NCBI GenBank assembly: GCA_037447655.1
Contig: JBBHKE010001806.1
Span: forward strand, 1-43,530
From: Zygnema cylindricum
Lineage: Eukaryota; Streptophyta; Zygnematophyceae; Zygnematales; Zygnemataceae
Length of the DNA: 43,530 nucleotides
Direction: 5' to 3'
Both the position numbers and the translations under genes were made by a program. The stretch's first letter is position 1; every line of letters begins with the position of its first letter. Of the stretch, positions 1-10,660 are shown piece after piece. The notes under the pieces are model-generated. The model was not told where the DNA came from. It worked only from the letters and a program-made list of their open reading frames with translations, and made no database searches.

Positions 1-128
1 AATAAATTATACTATTTAAGGACGTGGACCATAATCTGCCACGTTTCCGGCACTAAATTAGCATCAATGACACTAATTAATTTTTGACACTAATAATTTC
101 TTTAGTCTAATAACGATTCACGGTGTAC
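1..128. repeat. Terminal part of a dispersed TA-flanked element
   Basis: The end GATTCACGGTGTA at about 115-127, preceded by AT-rich sequence with repeated ACTAATTA-like words, recurs near 4853 and 20023 and in reverse orientation near 19802, 39339 and 42087. It is probably one end of a small DNA transposon family; the other end lies outside the window. No coding potential was seen. Confidence 0.45.
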
Positions 129-864
129 TGGAATGAAAAAAACTTCCATTTTTTTTTCATTGGGAGGGAGGGAGGGAGGGAGGGAGAAAATTTTGTAAAC
201 CAGAGTTTTTTTTCCACATTTTTTTGCCCCATCAAAACATTTATGGTTTGCGCAAATGAACAAAAAGTTTTCGCTCCGAAAAAGAAAGAACAACTTGGAA
301 AATCTACAAAACAAGAAAGTCAGTAAAGGACAGAAACTAAAAAACAAAAAGGAAAAAAAGAAAAAAAAAAGGAAGTAACAAAACTAAGCCAAGCTACTAC
401 CTTGCGAAAAGGGGAAAACTAAGGCGACCTGCTACAGTAGAAGACTCAAAAAAAACGAAAGGCGACCTGCTATAGTAGTAGACTCAAAAAAACGAAAAGA
501 AAAAACAAAATTGCAGCTTTCGCTTATTTTGTGCAACGAAACTATTTACAAGATTTGTACAATTTTCCGTCGTTTTTGCTTAGTTTTGACGTCTTTAGCA
601 TGTCTCATTGTATGTTGTTTCATTCAAAAGCAGTATTTTTTTCCTCCTGTAAGGCTATGGAAAAACAAATCAGCCTGTGTTCAACAAAAAACAAAACAAC
701 AGAGAAAATGAAAAATAACAGAAAAATATGAAAATGTAACAATGTCTTTTACAACATTTTTATATATATATTTTTTAAAATTTAAAATTGAAGATGGACA
801 AACTATTGTGTGTTGAATGGGAAATGAACTTATTTGGCACTAAAATTTGTAAAAATCTCTTACC
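129..864. other. Non-coding stretch with a 40-bp tandem duplication
   Basis: A GGGA microsatellite lies at about 163-187. A block containing GGCGACCTGCTA is repeated head to tail at about 421-460 and 461-500. The rest is A/T-rich with homopolymer runs. The short open frames have low-complexity composition and no recognisable domain. This is the 3' flank of gene A on the minus strand. Confidence 0.4.
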
Positions 865-974
865 TCAATCATTTTCGGATTTTTTCTGGTGAATTTCCGG
901 AATCTTCCTTTCGTTGGAATATCTTTTCCAACCTTTGTAGCATCCTTTTTGCCAATATTTTTTGTAGTTAAGCT
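865..974 (-). CDS. Gene A last exon: Lys/Trp/Tyr cassette ending in TGA
   Basis: The acceptor GGGTAG precedes AGCTT. The frame reads E-L-N-Y-K-K-Y-W-Q-K-G-C-Y-K-G-W, then YSNERK and a short tail ending TGA at 867-865. The bases after the stop read G|GTAAGA, the usual donor context of this family, where other exons have CGA-G|GTAAG. The terminal stop may therefore have arisen by CGA to TGA in what was once an internal cassette. The core is rich in Lys, Tyr and Trp rather than His. Confidence 0.6.
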
Positions 975-3071
975 CTACCCATAAAAAAAAAGAAAAGCTC
1001 ACTCGTATCAATAAAATTGGAACATTATTTTTCCGCAATTTAAAAATGCTCCCACATAAGTTTATCAAAAACCAAACTGTCATCCTTTATAAATTTTACA
1101 TTTTTTACGTAACATTAGAAGTAAGTAAATTGTGACAACACACAAACCATTGAATTATTTGTCTTACAACATGCATAACAATGACTTCGAGAGTGAATCA
1201 AAGTGTGAATATTTAAAAAAAAAAATGTAAAGTTGTAAGCGAAAGATTGCAAAGCATCAAAATCACAATAAAATTCATAATGCAAATCAACAATATTAAA
1301 AGTTACTATTTTCACCTCTCCCATCTTCAAGAGTCTCCCGTCCATCTTCGAGGGTTTCCCTCTCACTCGAATATCTCCCAAAATGTTTGCAATGGTGGTG
1401 GTGATATCCATGTTTGTACCCTTTTTCGTAAAGTTCTAAAAAGCAAAAATAATGAAATAAATAAAAAGAAGAACCCGGAAAAACAACAAATAAGAAAACA
1501 CAAAACGCCATTTGCATCAGCTTGTACACCTGATAAAAGACAATCAAAAATAAAAGAGTTCAAAAGAATAAAATTTATAAACTTCCACATTTATAATTTA
1601 AATTACAGTACGATTGTAGAATAACACGTCGGTAACCTTTACCTCTTTCATCATCGAGCATTTCTCGCCCATCATCATCAAGCATTTCTCTCTCAGTTTC
1701 GAGATTTTGGCGTCCATCTTCGAGAGTCTTCCTCTCATTCGAATAATATGTTCCATAATGGCCATGATAAGGACGATGATGATGATGACGATGACGATAA
1801 TGACGGCGATGTCCATCTTTCCACCCGTCGTCATAATAACGAAGCTGTCGTCATAATAACGAAGCTTTGCATTAAGAGAAATCAACAAGTGTGTGAAAAA
1901 GTGTGTGTTTAACAGAGAGAGATGGAGAGAGGGGGGAAAGGGAGAGAGGTAGAGAGAGAGAGGGTGAGAGGGAGAGGGAGAGAGAGAGAGAGCGGGAGAG
2001 AGATTTTATCATGCTATGCTGTAACAATCGGGGCTAAGGTGATGTTTACCCTGTTAAAAGTAGCCGAATTTGACAACTGCATGAGTTTACGAAGGTTGCA
2101 AAACAGGTACTCTTTAAGCCAAATCCATAAACAAGCTAAAATATATTTTTTTACCCCTACTCTGTTTACCTCTTCCATCATCAAGAGCTCCTCGTCCTTG
2201 TGCCCGAAAGAAAAGGACAAAGACGAGACAAGAAAAATGTGAAAACAACTAAAAAAAACGACTTCATATAAAATAATGGAAACGCCATACGTTCCTATAC
2301 ATCTAGCAAGATCAAAATGTTCCCGAAAATATGACATTCTTAATACACATAATTTAAGCCGTTGTATATGCAAAGAGAAGTAAATGATTCAAAAATTATA
2401 TTTACAAATTTACCTCTTCCATCATCAAGATTTTCTCGCCCCTCCTCGAGTGTTTCTCGTCCATCTACAAGTGCTTGTCTCTCACTCGAATAATATTTTC
2501 CGCAATGATGTCGATGATGATGATGATGATGGCCACGTCTCCACTCATCAAGTTCTACATTTCAAAAGGAAAAAAAAAAAAAAAACAACAATATAAATCA
2601 TAATAAAATGATGGACATATGAAAGAGTTTTATCTTCCATTTTAAAGTGCTGTTTTTCTTACTCGATTCATGTCGTCCACGAAGCTCACAATGATAACAA
2701 TGGTAACACTATACAACGAAAACTAACAACCAAGGTTTCTTGAAAAATGCAAAGACTTGAAAAAATCGTCTACGAAATTAATGAAACTGAAACAAAATAA
2801 GTACACAACACCAACTTCACGTTGTGTGGAAAATATTATGTAAACAATAACCTTAAGACAAAGAAGAAATGTAGGAATCATGGTTCAAACAGCTCGGAAT
2901 ATTTATACAATAACATCAAAGGAAAAGCAAACACTGGTATCAATTTTCACCTCGCCCTTCATCTAGAACTTTCCGTCCACTTGCAACAGAAAATTGAATT
3001 CCGAACATGGAAATTAGGAGGAAAACTCCAAGAAAAGTAACAGAAAACCAAGATACAGATTTCGAAGCCAT
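865..3071 (-). CDS. Gene A: secreted modular protein of the LEDGRE-cassette family
   Basis: No known family was recognised. Proposed minus-strand exons are 3071-2951, 2554-2414, 2196-2170, 1816-1643, 1435-1316 and 974-865. Exon 1 encodes a signal peptide (hydrophobic core FLGVFLLISMFGI) and then GRKVLDEGRG. Every internal exon begins and ends in phase 1, and every junction restores Gly-Arg-Gly followed by Glu, Gly or Asp. Cassettes carry a His-rich variable part and then a charged part such as SSERETLEDGRETLEDGRG. The last exon ends in TGA. The product should enter the secretory pathway; its role is unknown. Two weak points: a remnant exon near 2687-2663 appears unusable, and the exon at 1816 needs an unusual acceptor because of a 20-bp duplication just upstream. 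Confidence is higher for the family and exons 1, 2 and 5 than for the complete splice chain. Confidence 0.6.
1316..1435 (-). CDS. Gene A exon 5: His-rich cassette, intact
   Basis: 120 nt between TTTTTAG and AG|GTGAAA, phase 1 to phase 1. The core reads E-L-Y-E-K-G-Y-K-H-G-Y-H-H-H-H-C-K-H-F-G-R-Y, followed by SSERETLEDGRETLEDGRG. No stop is present. One Cys sits within the His cluster, so metal binding is possible; that is inference only. Confidence 0.7.
1643..1816 (-). CDS. Gene A exon 4: mixed His/Arg cassette
   Basis: The frame is open from 1816 to the donor GAAAGAG|GTAAAG. It reads a stretch of alternating CAT (His) and CGT/CGC (Arg) codons, then SNERKTLEDGRQNLETEREM, then two shorter acidic repeats. 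The expected acceptor region just upstream holds a 20-bp tandem duplication (about 1827-1867) that is not a multiple of three, so I chose the internal acceptor GGAAAG at 1817, which keeps phase 1. The polypyrimidine tract there is poor. The second half closely matches the Arg-rich exon of gene D at 28795. Confidence 0.5.
1912..2003. repeat. GA microsatellite in a gene A intron
   Basis: Interrupted (GA)n with GGGA variants, about 90 bp, inside the intron between gene A exons 3 and 4. Confidence 0.85.
2170..2196 (-). CDS. Gene A exon 3: 27-nt microexon
   Basis: A long T/C-rich tract ends in CACAAG and is followed by 27 nt reading (G)-R-G-A-L-D-D-G-R-(G), then AG|GTAAAC. Both ends are phase 1. 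It resembles the minimal GRKLLEEGRG exon of genes D and E. Very small exons are easy to over-call, so this is moderate to weak. Confidence 0.45.
2414..2554 (-). CDS. Gene A exon 2: hexahistidine-containing cassette
   Basis: 141 nt between AATGTAG and AG|GTAAAT, phase 1 to phase 1, no stop. The core is E-L-D-E-W-R-R-G followed by six His, R-H-H-C-G-K-Y-Y, then SSERQALVDGRETLEEGREN and LDDGRG. The His run comes from a CAT repeat, which can also expand and contract as a microsatellite. Confidence 0.68.
2663..2687 (-). pseudogene. Remnant cassette exon of gene A
   Basis: Minus strand carries AGCTTCGTGGACGACATG, like the AGCTTCGAGGACATG start of gene C cassettes, followed at once by CGAGTAAG. The acceptor is not AG in the needed register, and the alternative register meets TGA. 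It looks like a collapsed cassette that splicing must skip. Confidence 0.4.
2951..3071 (-). CDS. Gene A exon 1: signal peptide plus GRKVLDEGRG
   Basis: ATG at 3071. The N-terminus MASKSVSWF precedes a hydrophobic stretch, then small residues FSVAS suited to signal peptidase cleavage, then GRKVLDEGRG split by the donor GAG|GTGAAA. Gene C has the same layout. Genes D and E have an intron between the signal-peptide part and the GRKLLEEGRG part. Confidence 0.75.
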
Positions 3072-3129
3072 GGTTGTACTAAAGGCCTTTGCGAGTTGGT
3101 GGACCTCTCTTTTACTTTTGAATGTATAA

Positions 3130-3320
3130 TACTCTCTGAGATGGGGAGGGAGGGGGGGAGGGAAAGGTGGAAGGAGTGAGAGAAGGAGAAGGAGAGGGCT
3201 AGCGGGAGGGAGAGGACGAGAGGAGGGGGAGAGAAATTAAAGGAGCACGTATAAGAGGATGAATGAAGGGAAGAAAGAAAGTGTATGGGAGTGGGGGAGA
3301 GGGAGAAGGAGAGAGCTACA
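3130..3320. repeat. GA/GGGA-rich tract upstream of gene A
   Basis: A purine-rich plus strand (CT-rich on the minus strand) lies between the gene A start codon and its TATA-like box. On the transcribed strand it would be a pyrimidine-rich 5' leader. Confidence 0.7.
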
Positions 3321-3377
3321 CTACAATCGAGCTTCCTGTGAAATATTTCCTCCTGATTTTTGCAAGCAGTGGGGAAT

Positions 3378-3385
3378 TATTTATA
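3378..3385 (-). promoter_or_regulatory. TATA box candidate of gene A
   Basis: TATAAATA on the minus strand, about 310 bp upstream of the start codon. Genes C, D and E carry the same octamer 93-115 bp upstream of their starts. The longer distance here is mostly the GA-rich tract. Confidence 0.4.
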
Positions 3386-4592
3386 GCTAGAAATTCAAAA
3401 CTGCGAGTCAAAAGTCAAACAAAATCGAGTCAAATTGATTTGTTTTGCATTCACAAATCACTTCATTCTTCTTTTCCTCTAACTTTCCCTCTTACTTACT
3501 AGCACGGAGACAAATTTACACCACGTGTCAGATAAGATTTTACTCTATTGCTAATGGACACGTTTCAAAAACAACGTCAATTACGATTCCATTTTTCTAA
3601 GTCAATTTTAGAAGGCGAAAGGAATGGGATGGATAGAAAACGGAGCGCCGAACTGAATTGGTCAACGCTGACTTTTTGGCGCGCGTGCTAGAAGTTTCAG
3701 AATTTCAAATCGACGGCTCGATGGTGTCCGCGTGTCAAAATCTTGCGGTACGTTGCATGGCAGTCGAAGGTGACCTGTCGCACTATTTTTTTGAGTTAGG
3801 GTTTTGGTTTGAGATTTAGCTCGGTATTCCTTCGGTACGGAGGCTCAGCTCAGGCCTTAGTACGGTTTTATCGTCACGACTTTTTTTACGGAACTGTAGT
3901 GTACAGCATGAATCAGTGACGTGCTCCAACGTTTAAAACATTTTGCGTTTAAACGTAACATGGACTTTTAAAAGCGTCTCCACGATTTTATTTTTTGGAA
4001 ATCGTTTTTTTCCTTTTTGTTGTAATATTATCCGTTCTAAAGGTACAGTAATGACAAAGACAGACCAAAAATTTGATAATATATTTTTACGAAATTTTAA
4101 GTTGGAGAAAAATAAATAAATGAACAAATAAGCAAAAAATAGGAAATAACAAACGAAACAAACAAACAAACAAACAAACATTGAGACGTTTAAACGTGGT
4201 TTGTCGTTTGAAGGTTTAGCGCTCGACGATTAAACTCAATACTGCGCGAATCGATATTACCGTACGACAGTTATTCGGTGCCTGTTATGTTTAGCCCCTG
4301 AATGAAAAATTACGTTTGGTAACACATTGGTCATTTTTCTAACGCTGGTTAATAAACGGTTCCGAATCGTCCACGTCAAAAAAGGACGCAAGCTAGAACG
4401 TACAACAATAATATACAATCCTCACGCTAGTTTATATGTATTCTCCAAGTAATACCCACGCTAATAATGAACATACCGTACCAGCAATGGTTTACTGCCA
4501 AAAAATCCAATTGAGCTTCATTCTGACGAATCAAAAATAACCTTGTAATTTTATAAATAATATTAATATTTTACGTCTTTACTCCGCAACCA
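3386..4592. other. Non-coding interval, no gene seen
   Basis: No convincing ORF or domain. Repeated GTTTAAACG words occur near 3950 and 4190, and a short ACAAACAA repeat sits near 4155. The interval separates gene A from the tRNA gene. Confidence 0.4.
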
Positions 4593-4675
4593 GCTCCCGT
4601 AGCTCAGTTGGTTAGAGCGTTGGTCTTATGGCTCTAGTAAGCCGAAGGTCGCGGGTTCGAGCCCCGCCGGGAGCA
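4593..4675 (+). tRNA. tRNA-Ile (anticodon UAU) with a 9-nt intron
   Basis: The acceptor stem GCTCCCG/CGGGAGC, D arm GCTC/GAGC with loop AGTTGGTTA, T arm GCGGG/CCCGC with loop TTCGAGC and discriminator A are all intact. The anticodon stem TTGGT (4620-4624) pairs with GCCGA (4641-4645). The loop starts CTTAT, giving TAT at 4627-4629. Nine extra nucleotides interrupt the loop: removing 4631-4639 leaves 74 nt with G at position 37, while removing 4630-4638 leaves the standard loop CTTATAA. The A box and B box (GGTTCGAGCCC) look functional. A T5 run about 35 bp downstream could end Pol III transcription. Confidence 0.92.
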
Positions 4676-4815
4676 AAGGAGAAAAATTATGTCTTCCTCA
4701 AACAGCATTTTTAATATATCCAACCCTATATAAGTACATCAGCATAAAGCCTTAAAGAACAAAATATAATTATTAATCGTGTTTTACGTTCAAGGGTTTA
4801 AATTCAGGGGGGCCG

Positions 4816-4853
4816 AATTAGTGTTATTAACATTTATACCGATTCACGGTGTA
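4816..4853. repeat. Isolated terminal repeat of the GATTCACGGTGTA family
   Basis: GAATTAGTGTTATTAACA followed by GATTCACGGTGTA matches the right end of the element at 19802-20023. No matching inverted end was found upstream, so this is a truncated copy. Confidence 0.45.
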
Positions 4854-5373
4854 CTGCACATAGTACGAACTCTGAAACTTATAGTACTGTACTGAACCTT
4901 GCGATTTTCGGCCTCCGGAGGCAGTGTGGTCGTGTGAGACTATCCACGGCACGCGGCCACGTCGCCCCCCATCCCTTTCGTTTTACGACGCGCCGCGCGG
5001 ACGTTTTCCCACCCAAACTGACGGCCCGACGAAACGCAAAACATTTGAAGCGCCCGTTTAGATGTAAAATTAGCGACCGTGCGACCGTTGCAACGGAAAC
5101 GCTTTTACCGAGACTTCGAACGTTTTTTCATTTCCCAATTATCGCCTTTCAAAAAAGAAGAACCGTTTAATCATTCGTGTCTTCTAGCCTTTCCTTCACA
5201 CGCGCAGCCCATTTCTTCCTTTTTTCGCCCTCTACTGCCTTTTTCCCTTGTTTTCATCTTTAGTGTTGACCCGTTTTTTTCCCTCTCCCGACGGTTTTTC
5301 GCCCCTATCTATTTGTTGGTATTGAGTGTAAGGATTTTGCGCTTTTTATTAGAGTTGTTATTTATTGTGTTTT
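4854..5373. other. Upstream region of the recombinase gene
   Basis: GC-rich to about 5070, then pyrimidine-rich. Two overlapping short ORFs here have no recognisable domain and biased, arginine-rich composition. The pyrimidine-rich part just before the ATG at 5374 could be promoter and 5' leader of the Crypton-like gene. I saw no clear TATA box. Confidence 0.3.
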
Positions 5374-5535
5374 ATGGAGGACCTTGCAAGTAATGCCCTC
5401 ACAAGTAGGGTCGGAAAAAAACGAGTTCGTAACCTACTTCACAAAGGAACCGATGCAAATAGTGATAACGTTCGTAAATTACAAACTAAGAAGAGAAAAA
5501 GACAGGAAAATGTTGTGCCTGGGGGAAGGGAGGAC

Positions 5536-5796
5536 GATGCCGGACCAAGTAGGGGCACACAAGGGGGGGGTAGGGAAGAAGAAGTCGATGCGGGACCAAG
5601 TAGGGGCACTCAAGGGGGGGGTAGGGAAGAAGAAGTCGATGCGGGACCAAGTAGGGGCACTCAAGGGGGGGGTAGAGAAGAGGAAGTCGATGCAGGACCA
5701 TATAGGGGCACTCTGAAGAGTATTGTGGAGCCAGAGGAAGTCGATGCGAGACCAAGTAGGGGCACTCTGAGGAGTATTGTGGAGCCAGCCTCTTTT
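5536..5796 (+). repeat. 51-bp tandem repeat in recombinase exon 1
   Basis: Three near-identical 51-bp units (5536, 5587, 5638) encode DAGPSRGTQGGGREEEV. Two 54-bp variants containing RGTL(K/R)SIVEP follow. The tail upstream of the recombinase core is charged and probably disordered; a basic KKRKR stretch lies just before it and could serve nuclear import. Confidence 0.85.
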
Positions 5797-7904
5797 ACTC
5801 CGGACACCGAAGAAAACAGACGGGAGGCAGTTTCTAATCAAAAAGAGACAGTTGGGACGGAAACCTTCTTACAGTACTCGCGACGCATGTGACAGTGGAA
5901 GGTGCTGGGCAAACATGTATTCTTGTTTGAAATGTTCTTAGTGGATATTAAGCAATTTGGAACAAAATTTTATCGCACGAATGTTTCATGAGTGTGTATC
6001 GTTATTTTGTTTTCATTATTTTTCAAATGATATGGAGTTGTTCTCGGTGATGTGATTTCATTTACAGAAATGGTGGGCCAAGCAAGAAGCCATGTTTCGG
6101 AAAAAAAAATGAGGATTTTCCTGATTACATCCAAAGAATTGAAGAGTCAAATTCATGAGATAATGGGCCGAACGTGGACATACCTTGGGAAGACACTAAA
6201 GTAATTCGAGTATTGTCGGTAGATGCTTTTTATAGGGCCCATAAAGAACAGGTACGTTGGGCCATGGTTTTTTTTTTCACAAAACGAAGTAATGTACCTT
6301 AGTGTAAAACATGTTGACATGAAAAAGAGTTGTAGGGAAATTGACAGAAATTGTTGAAGAGAGGGAGGAAAACAATAGGGGTTATAGTTTTGTGTAAGAA
6401 GAAATTTTAACATTGCATGATAGAAGTGTTTAGGTTGTTTCTTTACTTGCAGAAAAAAGGCTTTTTACAAGCAATGTTGAAAGCATTGAATTTTTTTTTC
6501 AGAAATATCAGTGTAGAATTTTAAAAATTCCAGAAGAAGATATCGCAAATGGACCTGAAACAAAAGTTATTATGAAAGGAAAGATTCGACAAACAGGCAT
6601 GAGGTGTAAAAGCGAGTATTTGGATCGGCAATCGGGAGCTGTTACTGATGGTTAAAATGGGAAGCAGCTTAAGGAGATGAGCAAAAAATGCCTTGATTCG
6701 TGTTCGACAATTGGTTTTTTACACGAGAACATGCTAGCTCGTAATGTGACACTTCTAACTCATTTTGCTGCCGGAAGGGGAAACAGCGCAAGGGCTGTGA
6801 ACCTATGTGATTTGTTTTCGATGGAAGTGGAGAGTGTAGGTCCCACCCTGTGTCACATGTTAGGATTTTTAGACATGAACGGCAAGACTAACAAGGTGCT
6901 TTAACTTTTTCTCTTTGAATATATTAAATTGCATTGCATGCACAACGTCATTTTTTAATGCTTGTATCCACTAATTGTGCGATTGTTATTTATAATGCAG
7001 AATGGCCGGAAGGAGCATTTCGGTGTTATCCGAAATAAGGAACAAGACGTTTGTCCTGTCGGCGAGATCGCTATGTGGTTGTTGTTCCTATTCCACATGA
7101 AAGGAGGCACGGGATGGGGATGCCTCGACTTTTCTTCGAGAGAGTTCTGGTAACACTAGAGAATTTAACTTCTAAATTCAATTGTTTTGTAAACTTGAAT
7201 GCGTACTTGTAATCCGGTTTTCACTGATAACAACCTTTTCTATATGATATACTTTTGTATATCATATACATTTGTGAAACCCCGTCAGGTATGATTTTTT
7301 TCTATTCCCAAAGGCTTCCGACAACGAAAATCCTTTGGACTACCATTCCCACCTTAAGTTAATACAGGCGCTGTTTTTTAGTTTAGACATTGTCTCCAAC
7401 TCAAAGACACACGCAATGCGGGGGTCAGGGGCAAGGGCAGCTGAGAGCAAAAGGTGAGTACATCCCCGTTCTTTTGACTTGCATTAAATTATAAAATATG
7501 AAGGTAATAATTGTTGATGTTTTGTTGTTTATATCTCTGGATAACAAAATTGTGAATAGGGCTTCTGAAGTGCATATTCCCCGCCTTGGGAGATGGGTGA
7601 ACTCCCATATGTACCTTTCTTACCTCACATCGATCCTCTTCGAGGTATTATTAGTACAAGCTGGATTTGAGGACGGCAAAAACACTTACCTTGTACTTCG
7701 AGATCGTGTTGAAGTCCGTGAATGCCTTCTTCGACGTACATTTCCATGGGCGGACGACGCTCTTCGGATATTAAAGAGGTAAGTAATCTATTTTCAAGGA
7801 AAAAAATGGGGACAAAACATAGAAAGAATAAAAATTATGTAAGAGAATAAAAAATAAGGACTAGAGGTAAGCGTCATCTTTAATTAGAATAAGGGTATTG
7901 TAGG

Positions 7905-8345
7905 GTTAGGGTCAAAGTGTGATGAAGGTGGGAAAACAGGCAACAGCGGCGACAAAGTGGTGGGGGTGCCGAGGTTGCGGCGGTGGTGAGGTGTTGGCGG
8001 TGGCGAGATGGCGGCGGTGGTGACGTGGTGGCGGTGGCGAGTATGTGGCGGTGGTGACGTGGTGGTGGTGGCGAGGTTTGTGGCGGTGGTGAGGTGGTGG
8101 CGGTGGCGAGGTGGCGGTGATGATGAGGTGGTGGCGGTGGCGAGTATGCGGCAGTGGTGATGTGGTGGTGGTGGCGAAGTGGCGGCGGTGGCGGCGGTGG
8201 TGACGTGATGGCGGTGGCGAGGATGGCGGCGATGATGAGGTGGTGGCGGTGGCGAGTATGCGGCAGTGGTGATGTGGTGGTGGTGGCGAAGTGGCGGCGG
8301 TGGCGGCGGTGGTGACGTGGTGGCGGTGGCGAGGTGGCGGCGGCG
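7905..8345. repeat. GGT/GGC trinucleotide satellite in recombinase intron 6
   Basis: About 440 bp of interrupted GGTGGC repeats with larger repeats inside: a block of roughly 115 bp at about 8120-8225 recurs at about 8236-8340. All frames are open on the minus strand (His/Pro/Arg-rich), which reflects the repeat and not a gene. Confidence 0.85.
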
Positions 8346-8800
8346 CATATATTTGAATTTGAATATATGCGCGCCAAACTATTTGGATCGCCATGTCGAT
8401 TCGACTTGCAGTGTACGCCAAATTGTACATTTGCGAGCGTCTCAGTTGAATCGCGATGCACTTCGGCGTCTAAGTCGCAACGTGAAACGATGTAAAAAAA
8501 TTTACGCGATTCATAATGAAATGTAGGATGTGACGTTTCGTGCGAGCGGTTCGCGATACAAAATGATTCAGTACGTCACATGTCGTGAGAGCGTTTCGTT
8601 TGAATCCCAACTCCAAATGAAATTAAAATTCGTACGGGATTTAACCAATAGTTTAGTACTAATACGAGTACCAATACCCTACGTCAACTTTCGTACGTCG
8701 GTTTCGTTTTGTAACCCTTCGTACGTCACAATGGTACCTTTAACATTCTTACTCTCTCTCTTCACCTGTCTTTTTCACTTTGAAATTTTAAACAGCCGCC
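8346..8800. other. Non-coding region with repeated CGTACG words
   Basis: No domain found. The words GTACGTC and TTCGTACG recur. The last 50 bp before 8801 are pyrimidine-rich and end AACAGCCGCC before an ATG, so this may be leader sequence of the acidic ORF that follows. Confidence 0.25.
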
Positions 8801-9474
8801 ATGGATTTTCCATCCAAACGAACCACACGTCCACGTAGCAATATTTCACGCAACACTATTCCACGCCCTGAACAACAAAACGACGAAGAAGAAGAAGGGG
8901 AGGAAATTGCTACGCAGTTAGTACAGGACGGCCAGAGAGGATGAGAGGACCTCCTTCGACACCCTTCGAATTTGAATATGATTTTCTAGGGCCATTAGAT
9001 ACTTCCAATAGCAAGGAAGATGAAGATTATGAGCCATCCGAACACTCTACAGAAGAATCCATCGTCAACGGAGATGAACCATCACAGGACGCTACTTCTT
9101 CAGAGCACACCATGGAGGGGGACTTGAAGGTCGACAAATTCGAAGGAGAGGCCTCTACAGAGGACAATCAATCGGCCGAAAGTACGGAGGGGCTAGAAGA
9201 AGCTGTGTATGAAAGTGGGGACGAGGTGTTGGGTGTTGCCTTTTCAGGGTTTCCTGAGCAATTAGGGTTAACAATAGTGCATGGGAACGAAGAAGTGTTA
9301 TCGCCAATCAACCATAGGCCAGAGGAACCAGATTGGTTCTTCCCTGCACCTGAAAGGCAATATGATGCCATGGACGCATTTATTCTCCACCCCTCTCACT
9401 TCATTCACCCTAGGGATTGGCCTCCACACTGGAGGTACTACAATCCTGGAGGGGTTCGGGCCTCAATGTAGAAA
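8801..9474 (+). pseudogene. Unidentified acidic protein, two frames
   Basis: An ATG at 8801 in good context opens a frame starting MDFPSKRTTRPRSN and ending at TGA 8942-8944. A second frame overlaps it from 8941 and runs 176 codons to a stop at 9471. The second part is strongly acidic (DEDYEPSEHSTEES, SGDEVLG) and ends in an aromatic/proline segment (DWPPHWRYYNPGG). One frameshift would join them. I do not recognise the family. It could be the gag-like part of a retroelement or a host gene captured in intron 6. A further open stretch at about 9520-9675 (KKPRQSTSNFSLQTRKLV) might be a second exon. Confidence 0.35.
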
Positions 9475-9675
9475 TTAATGGTACATTTTTAGTATTTTCT
9501 AGGTCTAAATAGAAATATAGAAAGAAGCCGAGGCAGTCTACCTCTAACTTCTCTCTCCAAACTCGCAAACTTGTCGCAGTCACTGAGAAATTGAAGAGGG
9601 AGCTAGAGCCATGGCTACCTAGGCTATCCAGAGGTTTACGGGAAATTTATATTAGTTGGGGTTTATTTATTTAAA

Positions 9676-10472
9676 AAACATGTGCCGGCGACAGGAATTG
9701 ATACTTGTACCTACCGGCCAGCAGACAAGAAGTAGCCGGTAACCTTAGCCGTTAACTCTAGATATAACATTACGTAATATATAGTTTGATATTTATTTAA
9801 ACATGTAAACGTAGGATAAATCATTTAACTGTAATTGTTTACGGTATACATAGATCTGGTAATGTATAAGTACGGAATACGGTACGAGCAAGAAATCAAT
9901 ACCGCGCATGTATTTATTACGGCTACGATTAAATTCGATTCTAATCGGACGGCCGGAATTAGCGCTGAGATCGCGGAAGAAGATTTCGGCGGTTTGTGGC
10001 CATCGCCACATCGGATGACGCGTGGCGTATTTACATTGGATCGTGGAATCTTCGGAGATTATGGCACCGAATCCGGATATGACATGTGTCAACATTTAGG
10101 GCATGTCGTACAATGTCAGTACATAAAAGTACACCGGCAGCTGTACTTTTGCGTACGGAACTGTATTCTGCTTGGTTCCGTACATCAGTAGATACAGTCT
10201 GTGAGAGAGATAGGACTTAGAAAAATTAAGAGATAGGACCCTCTCTCCCAGAGAGCTTCTGTACAAAAGGTCAACTTTGACCCTCCATAACTAACTGCTC
10301 AGGGGAGCAAATTCGGAGATTCTTTTTGCTATCGACTTAGGGGAGTCTTGCCTTTGAAGGGGTGCAGGTGGTCAGAGTGTTTGTCTGCCATGGTGGCAGT
10401 TATTTTTGCTGAAACACAAAGGGGTCAGGATTATCCTAGAGGCTTCTTGGAAGCTGTCCACTCTGAGGACTT
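9676..10472. other. Intron sequence with possible Copia 5' region
   Basis: No clear gene. A tRNA-like 3' half on the minus strand near 9684-9755 is too degenerate to call. The stretch 10200-10472 runs into the gag-like segment at 10473 and may be LTR/leader sequence of that Copia fragment. I could not define LTR ends. Confidence 0.3.
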
Positions 10473-10655
10473 ATGGAGGTCTCAGAGTTTCAGGTTATGG
10501 GCCCACCCTCTAGGGTACCAATCTTTAATGGAACTGGCTTCATATACTGGGAAAGTATGATGATAGGAGCTCTATGCGAAAAAAGGTTTTGGGGGATAGT
10601 GAGTGGACGATTGGGGCGTCCATCAAGTCTTGGAATTCCTCCAGGGTTTAAAGGA
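10473..10655 (+). mobile_element. Ty1/Copia gag N-terminal fragment
   Basis: The frame MEVSEFQVMGPPSRVPIFNG followed by FIYWESMMIGALCEKRFW and GIVSG matches the start of Copia-type gag proteins (a P-x-F-x-G-x-N/G-x-x-x-W motif). It breaks off within about 60 codons at the start of recombinase exon 7. It is a truncated copy in intron 6. Confidence 0.6.
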
Positions 10656-10660
10656 AGCAG

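Noticed and set aside
1598-1888. 96-codon frame across gene A exon 4
   Set aside because: Ile/Met-rich frame created by the 20-bp duplication; it is out of phase with the family and reads through the splice donor.
7880-8461. Long His/Pro/Arg-rich minus-strand open frames
   Set aside because: They arise from the GGT/GGC satellite, which opens all frames; no start context or domain.
9684-9755. tRNA-like sequence on the minus strand
   Set aside because: The T-arm-like part has a mismatched stem and an eight-base loop, and no matching acceptor 5' strand was found.
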